A stretch of DNA of 64,000 bases from Bacteroidota bacterium (GTDB taxonomy: Bacteria > Bacteroidota > Bacteroidia > Cytophagales > Cyclobacteriaceae), in assembly GCA_027592755.1 (NCBI GenBank), contig JAQCLE010000003.1, positions 33,191 to 97,190 on the forward strand. Direction: 5' to 3'. Below are positions 8,831 through 17,974 of the stretch, one piece after another (the first letter of the stretch is position 1; the number at the start of each line of letters is the position of its first letter). The notes under the pieces were generated by a model. That model was given only the letters and a program-made list of their open reading frames with translations. It did no database searches and was not told the origin of the DNA. A program made the translations under genes and the position numbers.

Positions 8831-11800
8831 ATGGTAACAAGGCCTCCAGAAAATAATGGTTTCGAACTGATAGTCGACAAGCTAAAAGAGTTCAAAAAGA
8901 AGTATTATCTCAACACACTCCTCAAAGGAATAATTCTTTCTATCTCAATCTTGATTTCCGTTTTTCTAATTTTCAACACCCTGGAATTTACGTTAAGATT
9001 TAATTCCATGATCAGAGGGCTGTTCTTTTTCTCATTCCTGGTTGCTTTTACTCTTGTAATTTATTTCTGGGTAATTATCCCAATTAATAAATTATTCAGG
9101 AACGGTCAGCAAATTTCTGATGAAGAGGCAGCAAGACAAATTGGATCCTATTTTCCAAATATTTCAGATAAGCTACTGAATACCATTCAGTTACAAAAGA
9201 TCAGCAGCGTTGATAACAGCTTAATTTTAGCGAGTATTGCACAAAGAACAAGTGAAATACGATTAGTGTCCTTTGCCGATGCAATCGATTTAAGACAAAA
9301 TAAAAAATTTCTAAAATTCCTGGCAGGACCTGCATTAGCGCTTTTTATCCTTATGATTTTCGTACCTCAAATGCTCACCGAGAGCACGACGAGAATTATC
9401 AGATATAAAGAAGCATTTTTACCTGAAGCACCCTTTAAATTTAAAATACTTAACGATCAGCTTCTTGGCTTTAAGAATGAAGACTATACTTTGAATTTGG
9501 GATTTGAGGGCCATTTCATGCCTGATCAGGCCTATATGAATCTTAATGGTAGAAAAATGAAAATGAAGAAAGGTTCAGATGGCCTTTTTTCATATACGTT
9601 TAAAAAATTACAATCCTCGGCGGATATGTCATTCGAAGCCGCGGGATTTAATTCTGATGACTACCACATAAAAGTCGTTTCCCGACCTAATCTAAAGGGC
9701 TTCAATGTTTACCTGGTTTATCCTTCTTATGTTAATAAAGAAAATGAAAGACTTAACAATGTCGGCAACTTGCAAATTGTCGAAGGAACCAAAGTCAAAT
9801 GGCAAATAAGCACAATCGAAGCTGATAGCATGTCATTTAAATTTGAAAGTGATGATTTTCTTTCCAATACTACATTGGTTGATAATCAACTTTTTGAAAT
9901 TGAAAGAAAGATCCTGGAATCTGATAATTACTCGATTCACCTAACTAATAAATACAGTGACAACCGAGAAAATATCAACTATCACATTGATGCAAAAAAG
10001 GATGAGCATCCGACAATAAATCTAGACCAGCTACAAGATACCGTGCTATTCAGTTATGTGATATTAGGTGGTGCTATCAGCGACGATTACGGGTTAACAC
10101 AATTGCAAGTAAATTATAAGATTGTGCAAGGTTCAAAGGAATCAGAAATGCGAAGATTTAATCTGCCAATCCAGTCTCCAATTTCACAGGGATTCTTTCA
10201 TCATTGGCCCCTTGACAGCCTTGGACTAAATGAGGGAGATCAGGTTAAATACGCGCTACAAGTTTGGGATAACGATGGCATTAACGGAAGGAAATCCACC
10301 CAAACCGGATTTTATAGTATTAATATACCTACGAAAAAAGAAGTTCGGGAAAAGCTAGAAAAAGAGTCACAAGGCACTCATAATCAAATAGATAACTCGT
10401 TGGAAAAAACCCGTGAACTCCAGGAAAAACTGAAAAGTCTTGAAGAACGGTTAAAGACCAAAAAAAATCTCGAATGGCAGGATGAGCGCCTAATAGAAGA
10501 GTTACTCAAAGAGAAAGAAGAACTGAACAAAGAAATCGAAAAACTCCAGGAAAAGAATGAATCCAATCGTCAACAAAGAGAACGATTTACAAAACAGGAC
10601 GAGAAAATTGCCGAAAAGATGCAGCAACTGCAGGAGTTAATGGACGAACTCATGGATGAAGAGACCAAAAAACTTTACGAAGAACTTAAGAAACTTCTTG
10701 AAGAAAAAAGAGGACTCAATGAGGTTCAAGAAGCCATTGAAAATATAAGAAACAAGGAAGAAACACTTGAAAAGGAATTAGAGAGAACTCTAGAACTATT
10801 CAAGAGGATGAAGATGGAGTATAAAATGGAAGAGGTTATCAATGACCTGGAGGAACTTGCGGTGCAACAGGAAGAACTCGCCAATGAGACACTAGAAGAA
10901 CAAAATTCAAATGAAGATCTCTCCGAAACTCAGGAAGACCTCATGGAGGAGTTTGATCAAATTGAGCAAGATATGGAGGACATAAATGAACTAAATCAGG
11001 AACTAAAAAACCCTGAACCAATTCAGGATACCTCCGAAGAACAAAGTGACATAAAGCAAGATCAACAGAAAAGCAAAGAAGCAATTGATGAGAACAAACG
11101 TCAAAATTCGAATCAATCGCAAAAGAGCGCTGCTGAAAAAATGAAGAAACTATCTGCACAGATGCAGGAAATGCAGGCAGGCATGGAGATGGAGATGATG
11201 CAAGTGAACCTCGACAACCTTCGGAATATCGTTGATAATCTGGTGACATTGTCATTTGATCAGGAAGAATTAATGAATGATTTCAGGGAGGTAAACCAAA
11301 GTGATCCTCGGTTTATCGAGCTCTCTCAGAATCAACTTAAACTTAAGGATGACGCTAAAATAATCGAAGATAGCCTGCGATCTCTCGCAAGTAGAGTGTT
11401 TCAAATTGCTTCGTTTGTTACCAGAGAAGTAGACGACATGAACAAGCATATAAACGAAAGTATTGAATCGTTAAGGGACCGGAATAAAGCCCAGTCAATC
11501 AGTAAGCAACAATTTGCGATGACCTCGATGAACAACCTGGCATTGTTGCTGGATGATGTACTTCAAAATATGCAGCAAATGATGGCTGATGCAATGGGTA
11601 ACCCAAAAGCCGGCCAGAAGAAGGGACAAAAGAACATGCCGGGCATGAGCGAATTGCAGCAGCAATTGAATAGAAAAATTGAGGAATTGAAGCGAAGTGG
11701 CAATCCCGGAAGAGAAATGTCTGAAGAATTAGCAAAAATGGCGGCTCAGCAAGAATTGATAAGGCAGTCAATTGAAGAAATGCAAAGAAAATTAGATCAA

Positions 11801-12160
11801 TTGAACAATGAGAAGGGAGAAAATGGTGGAGGTAGTAAAATTAGTGACGTCATTCAGAAAATGGAGCAAACTGAACTTGATTTGGTAAATAAGCAGCTTA
11901 CGGATCAAATGATACGCAGGCAACGGGACATTCTTACTAGATTACTTGAATCTGAAAAAGCCTTGAGGGAACGAGAGCTTGACGACGAAAGAGAGGGTGA
12001 AAGGGCAAATGATTACGAAACAATATTCCCATCAGCAATGGATGAATATTTGAAAGCAAAGGAAAAAGAAATAGAATTATTAAAAACTATACCCCCAAAG
12101 TTAAATCCTTATTATAAAAAAGAAGTAAATGATTACTTTAGGCGGCTTGGAAGTCAATGA
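8831..12160 (+). CDS. DUF4175 family membrane protein with long coiled coil
   Basis: 1,109 residues. Two membrane segments lie near residues 37-57 and 62-85 and a third near 163-182; a beta-rich extracytoplasmic region (about 200-490) follows. From about 500 to 1,070 it is very rich in Glu, Gln, Lys and Met, a predicted long coiled coil with many KLEELK/EMQ-like heptads. The organisation fits the DUF4175 family of Bacteroidota, whose function is unknown. The same-strand ATPase-like gene starts 9 bases after its stop, so a functional link is likely. Coiled-coil similarity to SMC-like proteins is composition, not homology. Confidence 0.85.
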   Translation: MVTRPPENNGFELIVDKLKEFKKKYYLNTLLKGIILSISILISVFLIFNTLEFTLRFNSMIRGLFFFSFLVAFTLVIYFWVIIPINKLFRNGQQISDEEAARQIGSYFPNISDKLLNTIQLQKISSVDNSLILASIAQRTSEIRLVSFADAIDLRQNKKFLKFLAGPALALFILMIFVPQMLTESTTRIIRYKEAFLPEAPFKFKILNDQLLGFKNEDYTLNLGFEGHFMPDQAYMNLNGRKMKMKKGSDGLFSYTFKKLQSSADMSFEAAGFNSDDYHIKVVSRPNLKGFNVYLVYPSYVNKENERLNNVGNLQIVEGTKVKWQISTIEADSMSFKFESDDFLSNTTLVDNQLFEIERKILESDNYSIHLTNKYSDNRENINYHIDAKKDEHPTINLDQLQDTVLFSYVILGGAISDDYGLTQLQVNYKIVQGSKESEMRRFNLPIQSPISQGFFHHWPLDSLGLNEGDQVKYALQVWDNDGINGRKSTQTGFYSINIPTKKEVREKLEKESQGTHNQIDNSLEKTRELQEKLKSLEERLKTKKNLEWQDERLIEELLKEKEELNKEIEKLQEKNESNRQQRERFTKQDEKIAEKMQQLQELMDELMDEETKKLYEELKKLLEEKRGLNEVQEAIENIRNKEETLEKELERTLELFKRMKMEYKMEEVINDLEELAVQQEELANETLEEQNSNEDLSETQEDLMEEFDQIEQDMEDINELNQELKNPEPIQDTSEEQSDIKQDQQKSKEAIDENKRQNSNQSQKSAAEKMKKLSAQMQEMQAGMEMEMMQVNLDNLRNIVDNLVTLSFDQEELMNDFREVNQSDPRFIELSQNQLKLKDDAKIIEDSLRSLASRVFQIASFVTREVDDMNKHINESIESLRDRNKAQSISKQQFAMTSMNNLALLLDDVLQNMQQMMADAMGNPKAGQKKGQKNMPGMSELQQQLNRKIEELKRSGNPGREMSEELAKMAAQQELIRQSIEEMQRKLDQLNNEKGENGGGSKISDVIQKMEQTELDLVNKQLTDQMIRRQRDILTRLLESEKALRERELDDEREGERANDYETIFPSAMDEYLKAKEKEIELLKTIPPKLNPYYKKEVNDYFRRLGSQ

Positions 12161-12169
12161 TTTGAGTTT

Positions 12170-12580
12170 ATGACAGTAGTAAATATCAATAGGATTAAGA
12201 TACCATCCCTAAAGGAGAACATCAGGATTGTCGAAAGTTTCATTGACAATGCCAAAGATAGCAATAGGCTCAATGATGACATATATGGTAACATCATGGT
12301 AGCTGTAACGGAATCCGTGAATAATGCCATCAAACATGGCAATGGGGAAAACAAAGAAAAGAATGTTTGGTTGAGTTTGTCCTATGAAGGCAAGATGATA
12401 AAGTTTGTCGTTGAAGACGAAGGCATTGGGTTTGATTATAAAAACCTCCCTGATCCCACAGCTCCGGAGAATATTGACAAACCTGATGGGCGGGGCATCT
12501 TTTTAATGAAACATTTGTCAGATGAAGTCAATTTCAGGGATGAGGGGAAGGTAGTTGAATTATGCTTTTACCTTGATTAA
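12170..12580 (+). CDS. RsbW-like ATP-binding protein (HATPase_c_2)
   Basis: 136 residues, just the GHKL ATPase fold: N box AVTESVNNAIKHGN (about 44-57), G1 box VEDEGIGFD (about 84-92) and G2 box GRGIFLMKHLSDEV (about 108-121). No histidine-phosphotransfer domain is present, so it is not a complete sensor kinase. Stand-alone proteins of this form act as anti-sigma factors or serine kinases in partner-switch systems; no anti-anti-sigma gene is beside it. It overlaps ybeY by one base. Confidence 0.85.
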   Translation: MTVVNINRIKIPSLKENIRIVESFIDNAKDSNRLNDDIYGNIMVAVTESVNNAIKHGNGENKEKNVWLSLSYEGKMIKFVVEDEGIGFDYKNLPDPTAPENIDKPDGRGIFLMKHLSDEVNFRDEGKVVELCFYLD

Positions 12581-13005
12581 TGTCCAAAATTCATTTTTTC
12601 TATGAAGAGGTCTCTTTCCGTTTAGAACATAAGAAAATCATTCGTCATTGGATAGAAAGCATAATTCTGTCACATAATAAGGTCCTCCAGTCAATTAATT
12701 ATATTTTTTGCTCAGACGATTATTTATTCGAACTGAATCGGAAGTACCTCTATCATGATACATTAACCGATATTCTCACATTCGACAATTCAAATGATCC
12801 AAATGTGATCGAGGGGGATATCTTTATCAGCACGGATAGGGTCAGCGAAAATTCAATTGATTTGGGCTACCTCTTCGAAAAAGAGCTTCATCGTGTGATG
12901 ATACATGGGATATTGCACCTCATGGGCTACTCTGACAAAACAAAAGATCAGAAATCAGTTATGAGAGAAAACGAGGATGCTTCCCTATCTTTGCTGCCGT
13001 TTTAA
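12580..13005 (+). CDS. ybeY: Endoribonuclease YbeY (rRNA maturation)
   Basis: 141 residues. It has NRKYLYHDTLTDILTFD and the metal-binding HGILHLMGYSDKT. YbeY matures the 3' end of 16S rRNA and takes part in ribosome quality control. The usual H-x3-H-x5-H zinc motif has two His; the third ligand position holds Asp (GYSD instead of GYDH). As I recall, this is common in Bacteroidota and should not be read as loss of activity. It overlaps the ATPase gene before it and is followed by two parS-like sites and mnmG. Confidence 0.92.
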   Translation: MSKIHFFYEEVSFRLEHKKIIRHWIESIILSHNKVLQSINYIFCSDDYLFELNRKYLYHDTLTDILTFDNSNDPNVIEGDIFISTDRVSENSIDLGYLFEKELHRVMIHGILHLMGYSDKTKDQKSVMRENEDASLSLLPF

Positions 13006-13021
13006 TGTTCCACGTGGAACC
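13006..13021. other. parS-like ParB binding site 1
   Basis: TGTTCCACGTGGAACC matches the bacterial parS consensus TGTTNCACGTGNAACA at all but the last base and is a near-perfect palindrome centred on CACGTG. It begins right at the end of ybeY. ParB binds parS, spreads and loads SMC complexes; parS sites cluster close to replication origins, often near gidA (mnmG). No parA or parB gene is in the window. Confidence 0.82.
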
Positions 13022-13040
13022 TCCAGTGTTAAGATAATTT

Positions 13041-13056
13041 AGTTCCACGTGAAACT
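13041..13056. other. parS-like ParB binding site 2
   Basis: AGTTCCACGTGAAACT keeps the core GTTNCACGTGNAAC of parS, with the two outer bases changed. It starts 35 bases after the start of the first site, places both copies in the 59-base gap before mnmG, and ends 8 bases before its GTG start, so bound ParB could affect mnmG translation or transcription. Confidence 0.78.
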
Positions 13057-13064
13057 TCCTTGAT

Positions 13065-14927
13065 GTGTTTCCAGAATATGATGTAATTGTGGTGGGCGCC
13101 GGTCATGCCGGTTGCGAGGCAGCTGCTGCTGCTGCTAATATGGGATCCAAGGTCATGCTTGTGACCATGAATATGCAGACTATTGCCCAAATGTCATGCA
13201 ACCCAGCGATGGGCGGTATCGCGAAAGGGCAAATTGTAAGAGAAATAGATGCGCTCGGAGGATATTCAGGAATCATTTCCGATGAGTCCATGATCCAATT
13301 TCGGATGCTCAATTTATCCAAAGGTCCTGCAATGTGGAGCCCCAGAACACAAAATGATAGAATGAAATTCGCCGAAAAATGGAGGCTCGCACTTGAAAGA
13401 ATTTCTAATCTTGATTTTTGGCAAGAAATGGTCAATGGGATAATAGTTAAGGATGGGAAGGCATGTGGGGTTATTACCGGCATGGGACTTAAGATCCTGT
13501 CAAAGACAGTTATTCTTACGAATGGTACTTTTCTTAATGGAGTAATTCATATTGGGGAAAAGCAGTTTGGGGGCGGAAGAACTGGCGAGAAAGCAGCAAC
13601 AGGGATTACAGAGCAGCTAATTGAATTGGGTTTTGAGTCTGGGAGAATGAAAACTGGTACTCCCCCAAGGGTTGATGGAAGAAGTTTGAACTATCATGTC
13701 ATGGAAGAACAACCAGGTGATGAAAATCCCTGGAAGTTTTCTTATTCTAATACGGCTCCCCTGACAAACCAACGAAGCTGCCATATAACATATACAAATA
13801 CTCAGGTTCATAAAGTGCTCGAAAAGGGCTTTGATCAATCCCCCATGTTCACAGGCAGAATCAAAGGTATTGGACCAAGGTATTGTCCATCTATTGAGGA
13901 TAAAATCAACCGGTTTTCTGAGAGGGATCGCCATCAGATTTTCGTTGAGCCGGAAGGTTGGAATACAGTAGAGGTTTATGTTAATGGATTCTCTACATCC
14001 TTGCCTGAAAACATTCAAAATGAAGCGCTTCGGCTTATTCCAGGGTTCGAAAACGTAAAAATGTTCAGGCCTGGGTATGCAATTGAATATGACTATTTCC
14101 CGCCAACACAACTGAGCGCTTCTCTGGAGACGCATCTTATCAAAAACCTTTATTTCGCAGGCCAAATAAATGGTACAACCGGATATGAAGAAGCAGCGTG
14201 TCAGGGATTAATGGCTGGGATAAACGCCCATCGCAATGTTCATAACCTCAATGCATTTATTTTACAACGGTCTCAGGCCTATATCGGTGTTTTAATAGAT
14301 GATCTTATAAATAAAGGTACCAACGAGCCTTATCGCATGTTTACCTCCCGGGCTGAGTTTAGGATCTTGTTGAGGCAGGATAACGCTGATATTCGCCTTA
14401 CTGAACTTGGGCACAGCATTGGTTTGGCAGATGATAATCGATTAGAAGCAACTTTGGATAAAAAGCTTGAAACAAAGGAAGTAATTGAGTTACTTCATAA
14501 TTTCAAAGTATCACCGGAAAGCATTAATGACAATCTGGAGAATGTCCAAACTGCTACCATTCGGGAAAAAGTCTCCTGTCACAAGCTTATAAAGCGGCCT
14601 CGGCTTTCAATCAAAATATTAAGATCCATGAGCAAAGAACTGAATAAACTGTGCCTCAAATATTCAGATGAAGTACTGGAACAGGCAGAAATTCAGATTA
14701 AATATGAAACTTATATTGATAAGGAAGAAAAGTTAGTTGTAAAGATTGCAGGCTTTGAGAACCACAAAATTCCGATGGTGTTAGATTATTCAAAAGTTCA
14801 TGCGCTGTCATCGGAAGCAGTTGAAAAACTTAACAAAGTACGTCCAGAAACTATAGGGCAAGCCTCTAGGATTAGTGGTGTATCTCCTGCAGATATTTCA
14901 ATTATTATGGTTTATCTCGGCAAATAA
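13065..14927 (+). CDS. mnmG: tRNA uridine-5-carboxymethylaminomethyl modification enzyme MnmG (GidA)
   Basis: 620 residues from a GTG start. It has the FAD-binding VVGAGHAGCEAA (about 8-19), MSCNPAMGGIAKGQIVREIDALGG, the GTFLNGVIHIGE strand and the C-terminal GTNEPYRMFTSRAEFRLLLR-like and GTTGYEEAACQG segments. With MnmE it installs carboxymethylaminomethyl groups at U34 of certain tRNAs. An ATG two bases upstream is out of frame, so GTG is the choice. mnmG is classically close to oriC and par loci, which fits the parS-like sites before it and the AT-rich gap 2.7 kb after it. Confidence 0.97.
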   Translation: MFPEYDVIVVGAGHAGCEAAAAAANMGSKVMLVTMNMQTIAQMSCNPAMGGIAKGQIVREIDALGGYSGIISDESMIQFRMLNLSKGPAMWSPRTQNDRMKFAEKWRLALERISNLDFWQEMVNGIIVKDGKACGVITGMGLKILSKTVILTNGTFLNGVIHIGEKQFGGGRTGEKAATGITEQLIELGFESGRMKTGTPPRVDGRSLNYHVMEEQPGDENPWKFSYSNTAPLTNQRSCHITYTNTQVHKVLEKGFDQSPMFTGRIKGIGPRYCPSIEDKINRFSERDRHQIFVEPEGWNTVEVYVNGFSTSLPENIQNEALRLIPGFENVKMFRPGYAIEYDYFPPTQLSASLETHLIKNLYFAGQINGTTGYEEAACQGLMAGINAHRNVHNLNAFILQRSQAYIGVLIDDLINKGTNEPYRMFTSRAEFRILLRQDNADIRLTELGHSIGLADDNRLEATLDKKLETKEVIELLHNFKVSPESINDNLENVQTATIREKVSCHKLIKRPRLSIKILRSMSKELNKLCLKYSDEVLEQAEIQIKYETYIDKEEKLVVKIAGFENHKIPMVLDYSKVHALSSEAVEKLNKVRPETIGQASRISGVSPADISIIMVYLGK

Positions 14928-14929
14928 AG

Positions 14930-15817
14930 ATGTATGAGAAACTAAAAGAATGCCCCGTTTGTAAGCACGAGGAGTTCTCTAATTTTTTAATTTGTTCAGA
15001 TCACTTACTTACTGACGAAAGTTTTGCTATCGTACAATGTGCCAATTGTGGTTTAAAATTCACTAACCCGAGACCTACGCCTGATAATATTGATAGGTAC
15101 TATCAATCCAATGAATACGCTTCCCATCAATCAAAAAGCCTCACTTTAACAGATCACATTTATAATCTTGTTAGAAAATTTACGCTCAAAAAGAAACTTG
15201 GATTAGTTAACAGCGTAGCTGAACAGAGAGGTAACCTGTTGGATGTCGGTTGTGGAACAGGCCTTTTTCTAAAAACGTGTAAAGCCGGCGGGTGGGAAAC
15301 TACAGGTGTTGAGACAAATGTAAAAGCAAGAACGATTGCCATCTCTAACAATTGTGGCGAAATCCATGACCATGTTGCGAATCTTCAGGGGAAAATGAAA
15401 TTTCGAATAATCACCCTATGGCATGTGTTAGAACACCTCCATGATCTTAACGGTTCAATGGAGCTCTTTAGAAGACTTTTAAAGAAAGATGGCAAGCTTA
15501 TTATAGCAGTACCAAACAGCAATTCGTGGGATTGTCATCACTATGGGGACATGTGGGGAGCATATGATGTTCCGCGTCACCTCTACCATTTTAATCAATT
15601 GACTATCAACTACTTAGCCAAACAATGTAAATTCAGAGTTCAACATGTCGTTCCTATGAAACTTGATGCATTTTATGTTAGTTTGCTCAGTGAAAAATAT
15701 CTCCATGGATCAAATAGGTTCATACGTGCTATCAAGAGTGGATTGAAATCGAATCAATGGGCAAAGCGCAATCAAAACAATTATTCCAGTCTCATTTATA
15801 TTCTTTCAAAAAAATAA
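14930..15817 (+). CDS. SAM-dependent methyltransferase with N-terminal zinc ribbon
   Basis: 295 residues. Cys pairs at 8/11 and 37/40 form a zinc-ribbon-like head typical of this methyltransferase group. Motif I LLDVGCGTGLFLKTCK (about 103-118) binds S-adenosylmethionine; LWHVLEHLHD and AVPNSNSWDCHHYG follow. Relatives often act on sugars or lipids in envelope glycan pathways; the substrate here is unknown. It starts two bases after the mnmG stop and its end overlaps the next gene by 61 bases. Confidence 0.87.
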   Translation: MYEKLKECPVCKHEEFSNFLICSDHLLTDESFAIVQCANCGLKFTNPRPTPDNIDRYYQSNEYASHQSKSLTLTDHIYNLVRKFTLKKKLGLVNSVAEQRGNLLDVGCGTGLFLKTCKAGGWETTGVETNVKARTIAISNNCGEIHDHVANLQGKMKFRIITLWHVLEHLHDLNGSMELFRRLLKKDGKLIIAVPNSNSWDCHHYGDMWGAYDVPRHLYHFNQLTINYLAKQCKFRVQHVVPMKLDAFYVSLLSEKYLHGSNRFIRAIKSGLKSNQWAKRNQNNYSSLIYILSKK

Positions 15818-17601
15818 GAACGCTATTTCTTCCGGTTTTTGGAGTTATTCTCTATGGTTCCTTCCTTTTTTCCTGTGCCAACAAGGGGACGCTCACCGGG
15901 GGTGAAAAAGATACCATACCACCGACATTAATTTCATCATTTCCAATTCAGGAAACTTTGAATTTTGATGGTACTGAAATAATATTGACGTTCGATGAGC
16001 GAATTCAAGCTTTGCAATTGCAACGAAAATTATTGATCACACCGTTTTCGGATGTTAAATACAAGGTGAAAGCCGACAAAAATGTATTGCAACTCAACTT
16101 CGAAGAACCATTTGCAGACAGTACTACTTACACCATCAATTTTGCGGACGGTGTAACTGACGTCACAGAAAACAATCCCGTTTTAAACCTGTCCCTGGCA
16201 TTTAGTACTGGTGATGTAATCGATTCTCTTTTCATTTTTGGTAAGGTTATAAATCTTATGACAAACCTACCTCCAGAAGTTGCTGGCATCTCGCTCTATC
16301 CCGCAAATGATACACTTGACATATTTTCAGGTAAACCATATTATTTTACTTACTCAGACGAAAAAGGTGCTTTCAGAATTAATAATATGAAAAATGGGGA
16401 GTACCGTATTTATGCTTTCATTGATGAAAACAACAATTTTCTAAACGAATCCGGCCAAGAGCCTCATGGATTCCTGCCCGATACTTTCAATCTTTCCGAC
16501 TTCTCAGACTCACTCACAATCAAATTATACCAACAAGACGTTCAGGAATTAAAATTGGTCAATAGCCGGGCTTTGGGCTCTCACTTCGATGTCAGATTTA
16601 ATAAGCCAATTGTGTCATATTCTTTATCAACTCTTGATTCCTCGTCTTCAAGTCTTAAAACACACATAACACCAGATAGTCTCATTCTGAGATTCTATAA
16701 CTCCAAAATCCCTCTGGTCGATAGTGCGGCTTATATCGTTCATGCGGTTGACAAAGTAGGAAATTTTTCCAATGACACTGTCTACGCTAAATTCACCGAT
16801 AGGGAAATAAAATTCGAAGCCTTAAAATTAAACGTAAGTCCCCCGGATAAAGCCCAAGTTCTGGATCAGATAATGCTCAATTTCACTTTCAATAAACCCA
16901 TTAATTATTTCAATGGTGACAGCCTTCTTGTGAAATACGATACATTAAGAACTGATCGTTTAGATTCCATAACAGATTTGACCTGGAATAATACTAAAAC
17001 CGAATTAACTGCAATATTGATTCCCGATCGTCAATATCTCATTGATTTAGAGGCCCTAAATAAATTAAGATCCGATAGCATAAAAATTTTACAGGACTCT
17101 TTAAAAGTTCTCGGCATAGTAGATACAACAAGTCTTGTTGGTACACCAAAAGGAAGTTCCAAAGACACGGCCAAACCCCTTCAGACCAATCGTTTAAGAC
17201 TCTATTTAGGAAAGGGAGCTTTTATCTCAATTGAAAATGATTCCTCCAAACTCATTAATTATATCTACTCCTACAGAGAGCCGGAGAAATATGGCAAAAT
17301 CAGCGGTATTGTTCAAACCGCATCAACCAGTTTTTTCATCCAATTGATTGACCAAAAGTTCAAAGTGATAGACGAAGTTTATAATCAAAAGAATTATCAA
17401 TTCGAATTCGTTCCTCCTGGCAAATACAAAATTCGCGTCTTAATTGATTCTAATTTAGACGGTCAATGGTCGGCTGGAAATGTTAGAGAATGGAAATCCC
17501 CCGAACCAATTTATTTTTTTCCAGAGTTCATTGAATTGAGGGAAAACTGGGAGATAAACGAGATAAACCTGAACATAGAAAACATCGTTGATAAACTGTG
17601 A
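15757..17601 (+). CDS. Lipoprotein with Ig-like (Big_5) and related beta domains
   Basis: 614 residues. The signal peptide ends in a lipobox (F-L-F-S-C, Cys40), followed by ANKGTLTGGEKDTIPPTLISSFP, a classic start of Bacteroidota Ig-like (Big_5) proteins. Repeated beta-sandwich regions follow, including GEYRIYAFIDENNN and a carboxypeptidase-like tail (PPGKYKIRVLIDSNLDGQW). It is probably exposed on the cell surface or in the periplasm; function unknown. The only reasonable start lies 61 bases inside the methyltransferase gene in another frame, giving a long n-region, so the start is less certain than the gene. The proposed origin lies just downstream. Confidence 0.83.
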   Translation: MGKAQSKQLFQSHLYSFKKIRTLFLPVFGVILYGSFLFSCANKGTLTGGEKDTIPPTLISSFPIQETLNFDGTEIILTFDERIQALQLQRKLLITPFSDVKYKVKADKNVLQLNFEEPFADSTTYTINFADGVTDVTENNPVLNLSLAFSTGDVIDSLFIFGKVINLMTNLPPEVAGISLYPANDTLDIFSGKPYYFTYSDEKGAFRINNMKNGEYRIYAFIDENNNFLNESGQEPHGFLPDTFNLSDFSDSLTIKLYQQDVQELKLVNSRALGSHFDVRFNKPIVSYSLSTLDSSSSSLKTHITPDSLILRFYNSKIPLVDSAAYIVHAVDKVGNFSNDTVYAKFTDREIKFEALKLNVSPPDKAQVLDQIMLNFTFNKPINYFNGDSLLVKYDTLRTDRLDSITDLTWNNTKTELTAILIPDRQYLIDLEALNKLRSDSIKILQDSLKVLGIVDTTSLVGTPKGSSKDTAKPLQTNRLRLYLGKGAFISIENDSSKLINYIYSYREPEKYGKISGIVQTASTSFFIQLIDQKFKVIDEVYNQKNYQFEFVPPGKYKIRVLIDSNLDGQWSAGNVREWKSPEPIYFFPEFIELRENWEINEINLNIENIVDKL

Positions 17602-17956
17602 AATTAAACTCCTGAAGAAGTTTAAAACTTAGTGAAGTAGATTAAATGAATAGATTAAATGAATTACAAGATTCTTCATGTTAATCAATCGAAGGTTATG
17701 AACTTTTTAGTAAGAAAATGATTTAGATCTGTGATTTATTAACAATCTGGTCCAATTTATGGATAAGTTTATAAAACACTGATAATCAATATATTATAAA
17801 TAATATTGATGTTAATATTTAACTATTTATCCAAATCTAATTAACATAATACTTAAATTGATTCATATGTCTTGCATTATCAACATATTCACAGCCCTAA
17901 TAAATAATAATAATTAAATTATAGATTAATATTTTTATTATACATCAATGTAAAAT
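17602..17956. other. Candidate chromosomal replication origin (oriC)
   Basis: A 355-base gap with no gene, extremely AT-rich. DnaA-box-like 9-mers, each one mismatch from TTATCCACA or TTATNCACA: TTATTAACA 17736-17744 (+), TTATCCATA 17758-17766 (-), TTATCCAAA 17827-17835 (+), TTATCAACA 17877-17885 (+), ATATTCACA 17885-17893 (+). Long A/T runs at 17790-17820 and 17894-17950 could be the unwinding element, and a tandem 13-mer lies at 17638-17663. mnmG and parS-like sites are within 5 kb. Third-position G/C preference of plus-strand genes changes across it. dnaA is not here, which is common outside Firmicutes-type origins. Confidence 0.65.
17638..17663. repeat. Tandem pair of a 13-mer in the origin candidate
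   Basis: TAGATTAAATGAA occurs twice head to tail with no mismatch and no spacer, 36 bases after the lipoprotein stop. AT-rich 13-mers repeat in the unwinding element of some origins, but two copies alone do not prove that role. Confidence 0.7.
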
Positions 17957-17974
17957 GTGTATAACCGTTCCCGA

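Noticed and set aside
10384..11771. Minus-strand frames across the DUF4175 gene
   Set aside because: Biased codon use in the coiled-coil gene opens antisense frames; they are Ser- and Phe-rich shadows.
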